NCBI RefSeq assembly: GCF_019801145.1
Contig: NZ_JAHVJQ010000006.1
Location: 124,001 to 188,000, forward strand
Length of the DNA: 64,000 nt
From: Leisingera aquaemixtae
GTDB lineage: Bacteria; Pseudomonadota; Alphaproteobacteria; Rhodobacterales; Rhodobacteraceae
Direction: 5' to 3'
Below, in pieces: positions 1-8,212 of this stretch; position 1 is the stretch's first letter, and each line of letters begins with the position of its first letter. Made by a program: the position numbers and the translations under genes. The notes under the pieces were generated by a model. The model had not been told where the DNA came from. It did not search any database and saw nothing but the letters and a program-made list of their open reading frames with translations.

Positions 1-1482
1 CAGGTAATCCTCACCAGTGCGCGCCCATTCGCGGGCAATGGCCCAATCCAGCTCCTGCGCGGTGATCGTCGCGCCGAAGTCCTGGCCGAGGTCTTCTGCG
101 GATTTGGCCTCGCCCAGCACCTCCCAGGCCTCGGTGCCGTAGGCGCGGATCAGGCGGCGGGTCCCGTAGGGCGATAGGAAGGGGTAGTCCGCCGCCAGTT
201 TGGCGCGCAGCATTTCCACGTCCGCCACCGCGAAGTCACCGCCAGGCAGGGCAACGCCTGCGGTCCAGTCTGCGGGCAGCTGCGGAAATACTTCGCCGAT
301 CTTGGCCAGCGCGGCCTCGGCCAGCTTGCGGTAAGTGGTGATCTTGCCGCCGAAGACATTCAAGAGCGGCGCCTGCGCCTGATCCAGCGTCAGCACGTAT
401 TCGCGTGTGGCCGCGGTGGCAGAGCTGGCGCCGTCGTCATAAAGCGGGCGCACCCCGGAATAGGTCCAGACGATATCCTCGCGCTTGAGCGGCTGATTGA
501 AGTACCCGGATGCGAAATCAATCAGATAGTCCTGCTCGGCCGCGGTGCATTCGGGCGCGGTCTCCGGGTTTGGGTGGTCGGCGTCTGTGGTGCCGATCAG
601 GGTGAAATCCTCCTCGTAGGGGATGGCGAAGATGATCCGCCCGTCCGTTCCCTGGAAGAAATAGCAGCGGCCGTGATCAAACAGTTTCGGCACCACGATA
701 TGGCTGCCGCGCACCAGGCGGACGTTTTCACGGCTGTTCTGGCCCAGCTTCTGGTGCAGCACGTCGGCAACCCAGGGGCCGCCCGCGTTGACCAGCATTT
801 TTGCGCGGCGCTGATGGGTGTCGCCGGTGGCCTGGTCCTGCAGGGTGATCACCCAGTGGTCCGCGTGGCGTTCGGCGGCCAGCACCTTGGTCCGGGTCAG
901 GATCTCGGCGCCGCGGGTCTCGGCGTCGCGGGCATTCAGCACCACTAGGCGGGCGTCCTCGATCCAGCAGTCGGAATACTCGAACGCGGTGTTGAACTTG
1001 TCCTTCAGGGGGCGGCCTGCCGGGTCGGCGGCCAGGTCCAGTTTCGCTGTGCCGGGCAGGATGCCGCGTTTGCCGAGCGAGTCGTACAGGAACAGCCCCA
1101 GCCGGATTAGCCAGGCCGGGCGGCGGCCCTTCATCCACGGCATGAAGGCAGTGAGCAGTTTCGATGTCGGCGTCTCGCTGTCGAACCGCATGTCCTTGTG
1201 GAACGGCAGCACAAATCGCATCGGCCAGGAAATATGCGGCATCGCCTTCAGCAGCACCTCGCGCTCGATCAGCGCCTCACGCACCAGCCGGAACTCGAAA
1301 TATTCGAGGTACCGCAGGCCGCCGTGGAACAGTTTGGTGGAGGCGGAGGAGGTGGCGGAAGCGAGGTCGTTCATCTCTGCCAGCGTCACCGACAAGCCGC
1401 GGCCGGCCGCATCGCGGGCGATGCCGCAGCCGTTGATGCCGCCGCCGATGATGAAAAGGTCCGTTACAGGCGTGTCAGTCAT
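1..1482 (-). CDS. glpD: Glycerol-3-phosphate dehydrogenase, aerobic type (3' end off window)
   Basis: Oxidises sn-glycerol-3-phosphate to dihydroxyacetone phosphate at the inner membrane and passes electrons to quinone. The frame opens with ATG at 1482 and reads MTDTPVTDLFIIGGGINGCG, a classic N-terminal FAD-binding GxGxxG fold, followed by the IARDAAGRG segment typical of GlpD. 494 codons are visible and the stop lies beyond base 1, so the gene is cut by the window edge; the family is usually 500-570 residues. The start overlaps the 3' end of glpR by 8 bp, so the two are translationally coupled and should be controlled together. In related alphaproteobacteria a glycerol ABC transporter often follows, but that would be outside the window. 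Confidence 0.93.
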   Translation of the reverse strand, partial: MTDTPVTDLFIIGGGINGCGIARDAAGRGLSVTLAEMNDLASATSSASTKLFHGGLRYLEYFEFRLVREALIEREVLLKAMPHISWPMRFVLPFHKDMRFDSETPTSKLLTAFMPWMKGRRPAWLIRLGLFLYDSLGKRGILPGTAKLDLAADPAGRPLKDKFNTAFEYSDCWIEDARLVVLNARDAETRGAEILTRTKVLAAERHADHWVITLQDQATGDTHQRRAKMLVNAGGPWVADVLHQKLGQNSRENVRLVRGSHIVVPKLFDHGRCYFFQGTDGRIIFAIPYEEDFTLIGTTDADHPNPETAPECTAAEQDYLIDFASGYFNQPLKREDIVWTYSGVRPLYDDGASSATAATREYVLTLDQAQAPLLNVFGGKITTYRKLAEAALAKIGEVFPQLPADWTAGVALPGGDFAVADVEMLRAKLAADYPFLSPYGTRRLIRAYGTEAWEVLGEAKSAEDLGQDFGATITAQELDWAIAREWARTGEDYL

Positions 1483-2260
1483 TTTCGCTGCTTTCGTTTT
1501 GTCCTGCGGTCAGGATACGGGTGCCGGCGGCCTGCGCGGCCTCGGCAAATTCTGCGGGGACCGGGCGGTCAGTGATCACCACGTCCAGGTCTGCCACGTC
1601 GCAAATGCGAACCGGGGCGGAGCGGTCGAACTTGCTGCCGTCGCAGACCAGAACCTTCTGCCGGGCGTTTTTCAGGATGGCGCGGGCGACCGAAACCTCG
1701 CGGGCGTCGTGGTCCATCACCGCGCCGTCGGTGTCCAGCGCGGAGGCGCCAATGACGGCAAAATCCACCTTGTAGCGGGAAAAGAAGTCAACCGCGTCCT
1801 CGCCCACAATGGCGCCGTCGCTTTGCCGCACGGTGCCGCCTGCCAGGATCAGTTCCTTGGCCTGCCCGCCCATCATCATGTTGATAATGTTAATGTTGTT
1901 GGACATCACCGTCAGGCCGCTGTGGCCGGACAGCGCCCTGGCGACCTGTTCGGTGGAGGTGCCGATGTTAAGCGAAAGCGAGCAGTTGTCGGGGATCAGC
2001 TCTGCCGCCAGGGCGGCCATCGCCAGTTTGTTGCCGGCGTTCAGCTTGCGCCGGTCGTCGTAGCCCTGGCTGGCGGCGGAGCTCACGCGGACGGCACCGC
2101 CATGCACACGGGACAGCGCGCCACGCGCCGACAAGTCGCGCAGGTCTGCGCGCACGGTCTGCAGGGACACGCCGAAGCGGCGGGAGAGATCCTCGACCTC
2201 GACCCGGTCCTGCCGGTTCAAGAGGGAGATGATTTCGTTCTGACGGCCGGTGGCATCCAT
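1475..2260 (-). CDS. glpR: DeoR-family glycerol-3-phosphate regulon repressor
   Basis: DNA-binding repressor of glycerol/glycerol-3-phosphate use, 261 residues. The N-terminus has the DeoR winged helix (RQNEIISLLNRQDRVEVEDL, then RRFGVSLQTVRADLRDL), and the C-terminal sugar-phosphate sensor domain has the usual NIGTSTEQVARAL and GGTVRQSDGAIVG segments. The ATG at 2260 was chosen because an AAAGGAAAG ribosome-binding site lies just upstream; an in-frame start at 2296 would place extra residues before the conserved MDATGRQ start and has no such site. The gene overlaps glpD. TTTCGTTT/AAACGAAA sequences upstream at 2313-2352 probably form its own operator, implying autoregulation. Confidence 0.9.
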   Translation of the reverse strand: MDATGRQNEIISLLNRQDRVEVEDLSRRFGVSLQTVRADLRDLSARGALSRVHGGAVRVSSAASQGYDDRRKLNAGNKLAMAALAAELIPDNCSLSLNIGTSTEQVARALSGHSGLTVMSNNINIINMMMGGQAKELILAGGTVRQSDGAIVGEDAVDFFSRYKVDFAVIGASALDTDGAVMDHDAREVSVARAILKNARQKVLVCDGSKFDRSAPVRICDVADLDVVITDRPVPAEFAEAAQAAGTRILTAGQNESSEND

Positions 2261-2312
2261 TTGCTTTCCTTTCGCTGCGATTCTGTAGCGCATCACACGG
2301 AGGAAGTCACTA

Positions 2313-2352
2313 TTCGTTTTCGTATTGGTTTCGTTTGATTTGAAAACGAAAA
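2313..2352. promoter_or_regulatory. Candidate GlpR operator cluster
   Basis: TTCGTTTTCG at 2313-2322 is followed by TTTCGTTT at 2329-2336 and its perfect inverse AAACGAAA at 2344-2351, with a 7-bp spacer. Repeated TTTCGTTT half-sites directly upstream of a DeoR-type repressor gene fit an autoregulatory operator. The assignment is inferred from position and symmetry. Confidence 0.5.
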
Positions 2353-2377
2353 GGGCGCGCCGTGGCAGGCGCGCCTT
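2348..2377 (-). terminator. Rho-independent terminator of the bfd-bfr-DUF1513 operon
   Basis: Read on the minus strand, GGCGCGCC and its inverse (2354-2361 and 2368-2375) form an 8-bp stem with a 6-base loop, followed by CTTTTCGTTTTC. It sits 24 bp beyond the stop of the DUF1513 gene. Its T-rich tail is shared with the GlpR operator cluster. Confidence 0.6.
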
Positions 2378-2400
2378 GTGAAATGCCTGGCTGTTTTGCT

Positions 2401-3480
2401 TCAGTAGAGCGGGATCAGGTGATTGTCCCAGGCCAGGTCCGTGCGGTTCAGCGGCTGCTGTCCGGTGTCAGAGACCGCAATGAACTGGCCGGTGCCGGTG
2501 CTGGCAGTGAAGCCGTCGGCGGAGGGCGCCAGCCCGCAGACGTCACTCATTATGTGCTCTGCCAGCAGCGCGCCGCTGACTGTATCCATCACCTGCAGCA
2601 CCCCGCCGCGCGGCGAAGTAACGCCAAGCCGGCTGCCATCGGCGCAGAAGGTGATGGAGCCGCCGTAGCCCTGCATGTTCAGCACCCGCGCGTCATCTTC
2701 GGCCAGCAGGAACGGCACGGCGCCGGGGCGGTGAAGCCCGGCAGTGGGGACCTGTTCGCCCAGATCGCCCTGCCATTGCATGGCGAAACCAACGGTGCCG
2801 TCGGCGCGCATGGCAAGGTGGCGGATCGAATTCAGGCGAAGTTCCTGCGGCAGTTCCATCTGGTCCTGCAATTCGCCGTCTAAGCTCAGGTAGCTGAGGT
2901 TGGGGCGCATGTCCGGCAAATTCAGCTTGGCGCGGCCGCTGTCGGGGTGGGTCTCGATGCCGCCATTGGCCACCGCCAGCCCCGGCGCGCCGCGGCGCAG
3001 GAGCATATCATGCGGGCCGATGCCGCCGGAGGAGAAGGCATTGATGCGGCGGTAGCCGTCTGCGGCGTCCCAGACACCGATCACACCGCGGGCGTTCTCA
3101 TAGTCGTTTTCGGTGGTGAACAGGCGGCTGCCGTCCGGGGAAAAGGTGCCGTGGCCATAGAAATGGTGCCCTGCGGGCGGCTCCAGCCGGGCGAGGGCGG
3201 CACCGGTCCGGCAGTCGATCACATCGGCAAACCGGCCTGGGCGGCGGGCAAAGGCGACGGCCTCTGGCCGCATGGGATGAGCCGCTGCCGCGTGGCCGCG
3301 GCCGGGCAGGGGATGGCGGAACAGGACCCCGCCCGTTTCGGAGAGGCCTGCCAGCAGGAAGGCACCGCTGGCGTCCTTGCCAGCAGACAGGAAGGCGGGG
3401 CTGCCCGCAGCGGCCCAGCTGGCCTGCGGGGCAAGGGCGGAGGCCATCAAGCCTGCCAGAAATCCGCGGCGGGAGGTCAT
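2401..3480 (-). CDS. DUF1513 family (COG3490) Tat-exported beta-propeller-like protein
   Basis: 359 residues. The start MTSRRGFLAGLMASALAPQA is a twin-arginine signal peptide (SRRGFLAG) ending in AWA-type residues, so the protein should be exported folded to the periplasm. The body has repeating propeller-like segments such as HGTFSPDGSRLFTTEND and a second one near SITFCADGSRLGVTSP. This matches the DUF1513/COG3490 family, which usually sits beside imelysins and di-haem oxidoreductases in iron-related loci; no enzymatic activity is established that I know of. GAAAGGA precedes the ATG. It is the last gene of the operon, 15 bp after the second imelysin, and is followed by a hairpin terminator. 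Confidence 0.85.
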   Translation of the reverse strand: MTSRRGFLAGLMASALAPQASWAAAGSPAFLSAGKDASGAFLLAGLSETGGVLFRHPLPGRGHAAAAHPMRPEAVAFARRPGRFADVIDCRTGAALARLEPPAGHHFYGHGTFSPDGSRLFTTENDYENARGVIGVWDAADGYRRINAFSSGGIGPHDMLLRRGAPGLAVANGGIETHPDSGRAKLNLPDMRPNLSYLSLDGELQDQMELPQELRLNSIRHLAMRADGTVGFAMQWQGDLGEQVPTAGLHRPGAVPFLLAEDDARVLNMQGYGGSITFCADGSRLGVTSPRGGVLQVMDTVSGALLAEHIMSDVCGLAPSADGFTASTGTGQFIAVSDTGQQPLNRTDLAWDNHLIPLY

Positions 3481-3495
3481 GGCGGGTCCTTTCCG

Positions 3496-4491
3496 TTAGT
3501 CGCCGTCGAGCGAATTGAAACCTGTCGCCACGCCGAGAGCCGGGCCAAGGCGTTCAGAGACAAGCGCGCGCGATTCCTTCACCTGCTGGCGCAGGGCCTC
3601 GATCCGGATGCGGGCGGCGGGGTCGGCGATGCCTGCAAAGACAGGGTCGTCTAGGGCTTCGGCGCGGCTGCGGACGGTTTCAAACCCGCGGGAAAGGTCC
3701 GCCTTCAGAGCGGCGTCAGCCTGCGCCAAGGCCAGCGCCAGCGGCTCCATCGCGTTCAGCGACAGCAGCACATGATGCAGGCTGCGCCCTGACCGGCGGG
3801 CCTCGGCACGGTTGGGGCGAGGCTTGTCATAGGTGCCAAGCGGGCGGCCCAGGCGCATGTCGTCCAGCACCTGCAAACCGGTGGTGAGCGCTTTCAGCAG
3901 TTCCTGGGTAATTTCCGCCTCGCTGCGGTAGCGGGTTTTCGGCGCGCGCATTTCGGCGGCGTAGCTGTCCGCCCAGTCCCGGCTGATGGCCTCTGCGGTT
4001 GCAGCAATATCCGTGCTGATGGCGCGGGTCAGGGCGCAGCGGTAGTCCGCGCTGCCTGCGGCGGTCAGTTCAGGGTCATACAGAAGATATTCCAGCGCAT
4101 AGAAGCCGCGGGCGGCAATGGAATAGCTGGCGAAAGCCGCCGGGTCGGTGATGCCGGCGTCCTCGCTGCGGATCAGATTGGCCAGCGCCTTGGGCGTCTT
4201 GCCGCGGCTGTCGGGCCAGAAGGCCAGCGCAAAGGCGCGGCTGTCCGTTTCCGTCGGCCCGAAACGGAAGTGGCTGGCGGCAATCCAGGCGTCGAAGGCC
4301 GCGCCGTAGGCTTCGCGCAGGGCTTCGGATTGCGGGTTGCAGTCGGCCTTGGCTGTGTCCGCCAGCGCTGCCGCATCTGCTGCCAGCTCCGCAAACGCCG
4401 GAAGGATCAGCTGATCGGTGATGCTGCTGGAAAGCTCCGACGCTGCGGCGGGGCCGGCCGCGAGGGCGAGGGCCAGGGCAAGAGCGCGCAT
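3496..4491 (-). CDS. Imelysin-family periplasmic protein (COG3489 type)
   Basis: 331 residues with a signal peptide ([18 protein letters not shown]). It belongs to the imelysin/peptidase M75 family, which is tied to bacterial iron uptake; the precise role (substrate binding versus proteolysis) is unsettled. The family GxHxxE motif is altered: the equivalent segment reads GFYALEYLLYD, with Tyr in place of His. The ATG at 4491 overlaps the stop of the upstream di-haem oxidoreductase by one base (TGATG), and GGAAAG is the ribosome-binding site. A longer reading frame exists upstream but has no signal peptide and lies inside the neighbouring gene. It works next to a di-haem oxidoreductase and DUF1513, the usual partners of this subfamily. 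Confidence 0.85.
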   Translation of the reverse strand: MRALALALALAAGPAAASELSSSITDQLILPAFAELAADAAALADTAKADCNPQSEALREAYGAAFDAWIAASHFRFGPTETDSRAFALAFWPDSRGKTPKALANLIRSEDAGITDPAAFASYSIAARGFYALEYLLYDPELTAAGSADYRCALTRAISTDIAATAEAISRDWADSYAAEMRAPKTRYRSEAEITQELLKALTTGLQVLDDMRLGRPLGTYDKPRPNRAEARRSGRSLHHVLLSLNAMEPLALALAQADAALKADLSRGFETVRSRAEALDDPVFAGIADPAARIRIEALRQQVKESRALVSERLGPALGVATGFNSLDGD

Positions 4492-6020
4492 CAGAGGCTT
4501 TCCAGAAAGGTGATGAGGGCGGCGCGGTCCTGCGGTGCGAGGTCCACAACGCTGGTTTTCGCGGCTTCGGCTTCGCCGCCATGCCAGAGGACGGCTTCCA
4601 GCAGGGTGCGGGCGCGGCCGTCGTGCAGGAAGCCGGCGCGCGGCGAGACCTGCTGCGTCAGGCCGATCCCCCACAGCGGTGCGGTGCGCCATTCGCGCCC
4701 GGTGGCGCGGGCCTCGGGCCGGTTGTCGGCCAGGCCCTCGCCCATGTCGTGCAGCAAGAGGTCGCTGTAGGGCCAGATCAGCTGGAAGCTCTGCTCCGGC
4801 CTGTCTGCCAGCCGGTGGGTCACGTATTTCGGCACGTGGCAGGAGGCGCAGCCGCTTTCGTAGAATATCTGCTTGCCGCGCAGCACTTGGCGGTCGTCAG
4901 CGTTGCGGCGGGCGGGCACGCCAATGTTGCGGCTGTAGAAGGTGACCAGATCCATATTGGCCTGGTCGATCTCGGTTTCACGGGAATCACCGCCGCCGTG
5001 GGGGGCGGACAGGCAGGCGGTCTGCTGACCGGTGCATTCACCCGCATGGGCCGGGAACAGCGGTGTGGAGATGCCGATGTCGCCGGAGAATGCGCCTGCG
5101 GATTGTTCGTGCACGGTCGGCATTCCGGCCTTGAGGCCGAAGCGGCCCAGCATGATCCGGTTGAACTCCCGCGACCAGACCAGGTTGGCGCGCCCGGAGA
5201 TGCCGTCGCCGTCGGCGTCGTCTTCATCCGCATGGGCGAGGATGTCGGCGGCTGGGATTGCCTCCAGGAGGCCCAGGCCGATCATCGGCGGTGCGACGCG
5301 GGGGCTGAGCATGGCGCCCTCTGCCAGCGGGCCGTAGCCGAGGTTTGCCGCGGTGTGGCTGGGGCTGCGCAAGGTAGCGGTCTCACCGCCGTTCAGCGCG
5401 ACCAAGATATCCTCGTAATCCACCTGCAACTTGTACTCCGGCGCAATGCCGGGGGCAGAGAAATCCTGCAGCTGGCTGCCATAGTTCGGATCGGGCGCTG
5501 TGCCGATGTAGTCGCTGACCGCTTGCATTTGCGGCGGCACCGGGCCGGGAACGGAGACGCGCAGGAACATCGAGGCGGAGGCATAGTCCGGCTGCTCCGG
5601 CACATGGCCGCGGCCGTCCTTCAGGTGGCAGCGCTGGCAGGAGCGGGCGTTGTAAAGGGGGCCAAGGCCGTCAGAGGCCTTGGTGGAGGCGGGCGAAAAC
5701 ACCCAGATCTTCTTGAACAGCCCGTTGCCGAGCTTGAAGCCCATCTCCTGCTCAAAGCTGAGATTGGCTGAATGCTGGGAGAATGCCTCGTCATCCGTGC
5801 GGGCGCGTACTGTCGCGGCGCCGGCGGGCAGGTCCTCGAACGACTCCGGTGCGGAAAAACTGGCGGCGGGTGCTGTTACCGCCGCGATCCGCTCACGTTC
5901 GGCATCTGTGCGGGGGAGGGGGGAGAGATGCGGCTCAGCCTGGTACTTGCCGGCCAGGTCCAGTGCCGCAAGGGGCGTGGCTGCCGCAAGAGCGGCAGCC
6001 AGCGTGATGTTAGTCTTCAA
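4491..6020 (-). CDS. Periplasmic di-haem oxidoreductase (DUF1111/COG3488, cytochrome c peroxidase-like)
   Basis: 509 residues if translation begins at the TTG at 6020, which gives the signal peptide [19 protein letters not shown]; an ATG at 6053 would add 11 residues that spoil it. Two c-type haem motifs are present, SCQRCHLKD and GCASCHVPK, and the terminal region matches the thiol-oxidoreductase-like DHOR family. It should act as a periplasmic electron-transfer or redox enzyme in iron handling. The start lies inside the last codons of bfr, with GGCAGAGG just before it, so its translation is coupled to bfr. In many genomes this family (COG3488) is encoded between the two imelysin types (COG3487 and COG3489), as here. 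The exact substrate is unknown. Confidence 0.85.
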   Translation of the reverse strand: MKTNITLAAALAAATPLAALDLAGKYQAEPHLSPLPRTDAERERIAAVTAPAASFSAPESFEDLPAGAATVRARTDDEAFSQHSANLSFEQEMGFKLGNGLFKKIWVFSPASTKASDGLGPLYNARSCQRCHLKDGRGHVPEQPDYASASMFLRVSVPGPVPPQMQAVSDYIGTAPDPNYGSQLQDFSAPGIAPEYKLQVDYEDILVALNGGETATLRSPSHTAANLGYGPLAEGAMLSPRVAPPMIGLGLLEAIPAADILAHADEDDADGDGISGRANLVWSREFNRIMLGRFGLKAGMPTVHEQSAGAFSGDIGISTPLFPAHAGECTGQQTACLSAPHGGGDSRETEIDQANMDLVTFYSRNIGVPARRNADDRQVLRGKQIFYESGCASCHVPKYVTHRLADRPEQSFQLIWPYSDLLLHDMGEGLADNRPEARATGREWRTAPLWGIGLTQQVSPRAGFLHDGRARTLLEAVLWHGGEAEAAKTSVVDLAPQDRAALITFLESL

Positions 6021-6498
6021 CCTCTGCCATCTTGGTGGCGTTGAGCTGGGCATAGTTTTCGGCACCGATCCGGTCGTGCAGTTCAAGCTGCGTTTCGAGG
6101 AAGTCGATATGGCCTTCTTCATCCGCCATCAGCTCTTCAAACAGCTTTTGGGAAACATAGTCGCCCGCCTTGTTGCAGGCGTCTCGGGCTTCCTTGTAGA
6201 GCGCGCGGGCGTCCACTTCGGCGGCAAGGTCGCATTCGAGGGTTTCTTTTGGCGTCTGGCCGATCCTGAGCGGGTCAAGCTTCTGCAGGTTCGGGTGGCC
6301 GCCGAGGAACAAAATCCTTTCAATCAATTTGTCCGCGTGCTGCATCTCCTCGATGCTTTCCTCGCGGCTTTTCTTGGCCATGCTGCCCAGGCCCCAATCG
6401 TCCTGCAGCCGGTAGTGCAGCCAGTACTGGCTGACCGCCGTCAGCTCATGCCGCAGAGCCTTGTTCAGATAGTCGATAACCTTGGCGTCGCCCTTCAT
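6010..6498 (-). CDS. bfr: Bacterioferritin
   Basis: Iron-storage ferroxidase, 162 residues (family about 155-165). The start [20 protein letters not shown] follows GGGAGAAG. Ferroxidase ligands are visible: the E of [11 protein letters not shown], the EExxHAD motif of helix B, and EEGHIDFLE in helix D. The Met in EEMQHADKL corresponds to the haem ligand Met52 of E. coli Bfr. The first 53 bases overlap the 3' end of bfd, and the last 11 bases overlap the di-haem oxidoreductase start. Co-transcription with bfd suggests that iron loading and release are controlled together. Confidence 0.93.
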   Translation of the reverse strand: MKGDAKVIDYLNKALRHELTAVSQYWLHYRLQDDWGLGSMAKKSREESIEEMQHADKLIERILFLGGHPNLQKLDPLRIGQTPKETLECDLAAEVDARALYKEARDACNKAGDYVSQKLFEELMADEEGHIDFLETQLELHDRIGAENYAQLNATKMAEVED

Positions 6499-6739
6499 TA
6501 TACTTCTCCCGAATTGATCCTGCGCGTAAATTCGCAAGCTGCGCAGGTACTTCCAGCTTACTGCTGGCGCGCATGGTGTCGAGGAAAAGGGGCATGCAGC
6601 CGCCGCAATCGGCGGATTTTCCCAGCGCGTGATAGATCTTGCCGGGGGTGATTATCGTTTCAGGGTCGGCGCTTCGCATCCAATCGATGGCAGCGCGGAT
6701 GTCGTGATCCGAGATCTGTGTGCAGTGGCAAACGATCAT
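6446..6739 (-). CDS. bfd: Bacterioferritin-associated ferredoxin ((2Fe-2S)-binding)
   Basis: 97 residues. Bfd passes electrons to bacterioferritin to release stored iron. The [2Fe-2S] ligands of the BFD-like fold are clear: MIVCHCTQ (CxC) and [10 protein letters not shown] (CxxC). The ATG at 6739 gives the usual N-terminus. The C-terminus runs 53 bp into bfr, giving a basic tail ([11 protein letters not shown]) that is longer than the 60-85 residues common in the family. It is the first gene of the bfd-bfr-DHOR-imelysin-DUF1513 operon. Confidence 0.9.
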   Translation of the reverse strand: MIVCHCTQISDHDIRAAIDWMRSADPETIITPGKIYHALGKSADCGGCMPLFLDTMRASSKLEVPAQLANLRAGSIREKYNEGRRQGYRLSEQGSAA

Positions 6740-6792
6740 GCTGACTGCGTCCTTGCCTGCTGGCCGCAATGGCCAAGTGATTCCGTTGGGAA

Positions 6793-6823
6793 AATATATC
6801 TGACAGAATTACTGGGGAATCAA
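6793..6823 (-). promoter_or_regulatory. Candidate iron-regulated promoter for bfd operon
   Basis: On the minus strand a TTGATT (6818-6823) and an ATATAT/TATATT (6793-6799) are 18-19 bp apart, about 55 bp before bfd. Between them, on the plus strand, TGA-N9-TGG (6801-6815) is a one-base-off version of the TGA-N9-TCA iron-rhodo box. The match is imperfect, so control by an iron regulator is only suggested. Confidence 0.35.
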
Positions 6824-6871
6824 GGGTTATTCAGAGCAAAACACTTGGGTAATGCGGTGTTGCAAATAAAC

Positions 6872-6892
6872 GGGCCGCAGAAACTGCGGCCC
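6872..6892 (-). terminator. Terminator after irpA
   Basis: A perfect 9-bp stem GGGCCGCAG/CTGCGGCCC with a 3-base loop lies 23 bp past the irpA stop, and on the minus strand it is followed by GTTTATTTG. It separates the hemP-irpA transcript from the bfd operon. Confidence 0.75.
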
Positions 6893-6915
6893 GAAACTGC
6901 GTGGTTGCCTGTTTC

Positions 6916-8184
6916 TTACTGGAAGACTGCCGAGGGGTTGTCGAGGCTGTCGGAGCCTTCGATGGCGACGCCGTCCAGCTTCAGAACGGACACCACGCGC
7001 TCGATCGAGCGGGTCTGGTCAATGAGTCCGTTGACGCCGCCCATCACCAGCGCCTCGCCGGCTTCATTGCCCTGCGCCAGCATCTGGTCGTAGGACAGGC
7101 CCGCCTCAGCCGCGGTCTTGATGCGGCCAAGCGCCTGCATGGTGGTGGCAAGCTTGCCGCGCATCTCGGTGTCCAGATCCGCATCCTTGGCGGCAACCAG
7201 ATCCGACAGGGAGGGGCCGGAGACCAGCGCGCCGGTCACCCGCACGTATTCGCCGAGATAGACGTTCTGCACGCCCAGCCCGTCATAGTAGTGGCTGTTG
7301 TGGGTGTTGTCGGAGAAGCAGTCGTGCTCTTCCTCCGGGTCGTTCAGCATCAGGCCCAGGCGCATCCGCTCGCCTGCCTGCTCGCCATAAGACAGCGAGC
7401 CCATGCCGGTCAGCATGGCGGTGATGCCAGCGTCTTCGTCCGCCAGCAATGCGGTGCGGGCTTCGCCGGCTTCGCCCCATTGCGCGGCGATCCACTCCAG
7501 GTCAGAGATCAGCAGATCAGTCGCCGCCTGCAGGTATTCGCTGCGGCGGTCGCAGTTGCCGCCGGAGCATGCATCGCCTTGGGCGTAATCGGTCCACGGG
7601 CGGTCGCCCGCGCCATGATCGGTGCCTTTCAGGTCCTGGCCCCAGAGCAGGAATTCGATGGCGTGGTAGCCAGTTGCCACATTGGCCTCGATGCCGTCGG
7701 CCTCATGCAGGGCGCCTTCAAGCAGTTCCGGCGTGATCTTGGCTGCGTCGATCGACTTGCCAGACAGCTCAAAACTGGGGTTGGCGATCACATTCAGCGC
7801 CGCCAGGGTGTTTTCTTCGGTCGGGCCGCCATAGGAGGCGTCGACATAGTCGATCAGCCCTTCGTCCAGCGGCCAGGCGTTCACCTTGCCTTCCCAGTCA
7901 TCGACGATGGCGTTGCCGAACCGGAACACCTCGGACTGCTGGTAGGGAACGCGGGCGGCGATCCAGGCGGCGCGGGCGGCTTCCAGGTTTTCTGCGGAGG
8001 GATGGCTGATCAGTTCATCCACCGCTGCCTTCAGCACTTGGGCGGTGGCCAGGCTGTCCTGGTATTTTGCCTCTGCAATATTGGCGTAGGTGTTCAGAAC
8101 AGCGGCTTTGTCGGCAGCAAATGCGGCGGTGGCGCCAAATGCGAGACCGGCGAGGGCGGTGCCCGTGAGAAAGACGGATTTCAT
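6916..8184 (-). CDS. irpA: Imelysin-family iron-regulated protein (COG3487)
   Basis: 422 residues with a signal peptide (MKSVFLTGTALAGLAFGATA, cleavage near AFA-A), so periplasmic or surface located. The imelysin GxHxxE motif is intact, with H174 and E177 in GYHAIEFLLWG, unlike the second imelysin of the locus. Two Cys in GDACSGGNCDRR could form a disulphide. IrpA-type imelysins are iron-regulated and take part in iron acquisition; the molecular activity is not agreed on. The gene follows the Cys-rich protein by 28 bp in the hemP operon and ends before a strong terminator, so it is transcribed apart from bfd-bfr. Confidence 0.88.
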   Translation of the reverse strand: MKSVFLTGTALAGLAFGATAAFAADKAAVLNTYANIAEAKYQDSLATAQVLKAAVDELISHPSAENLEAARAAWIAARVPYQQSEVFRFGNAIVDDWEGKVNAWPLDEGLIDYVDASYGGPTEENTLAALNVIANPSFELSGKSIDAAKITPELLEGALHEADGIEANVATGYHAIEFLLWGQDLKGTDHGAGDRPWTDYAQGDACSGGNCDRRSEYLQAATDLLISDLEWIAAQWGEAGEARTALLADEDAGITAMLTGMGSLSYGEQAGERMRLGLMLNDPEEEHDCFSDNTHNSHYYDGLGVQNVYLGEYVRVTGALVSGPSLSDLVAAKDADLDTEMRGKLATTMQALGRIKTAAEAGLSYDQMLAQGNEAGEALVMGGVNGLIDQTRSIERVVSVLKLDGVAIEGSDSLDNPSAVFQ

Positions 8185-8212
8185 CAGCTAAGTCCTTGAG
8201 GGTGCTATATGT

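Noticed and set aside
818-2338. A 506-codon plus-strand frame opposite glpR and glpD
   Set aside because: Covers two well supported minus-strand genes and has no family resemblance.
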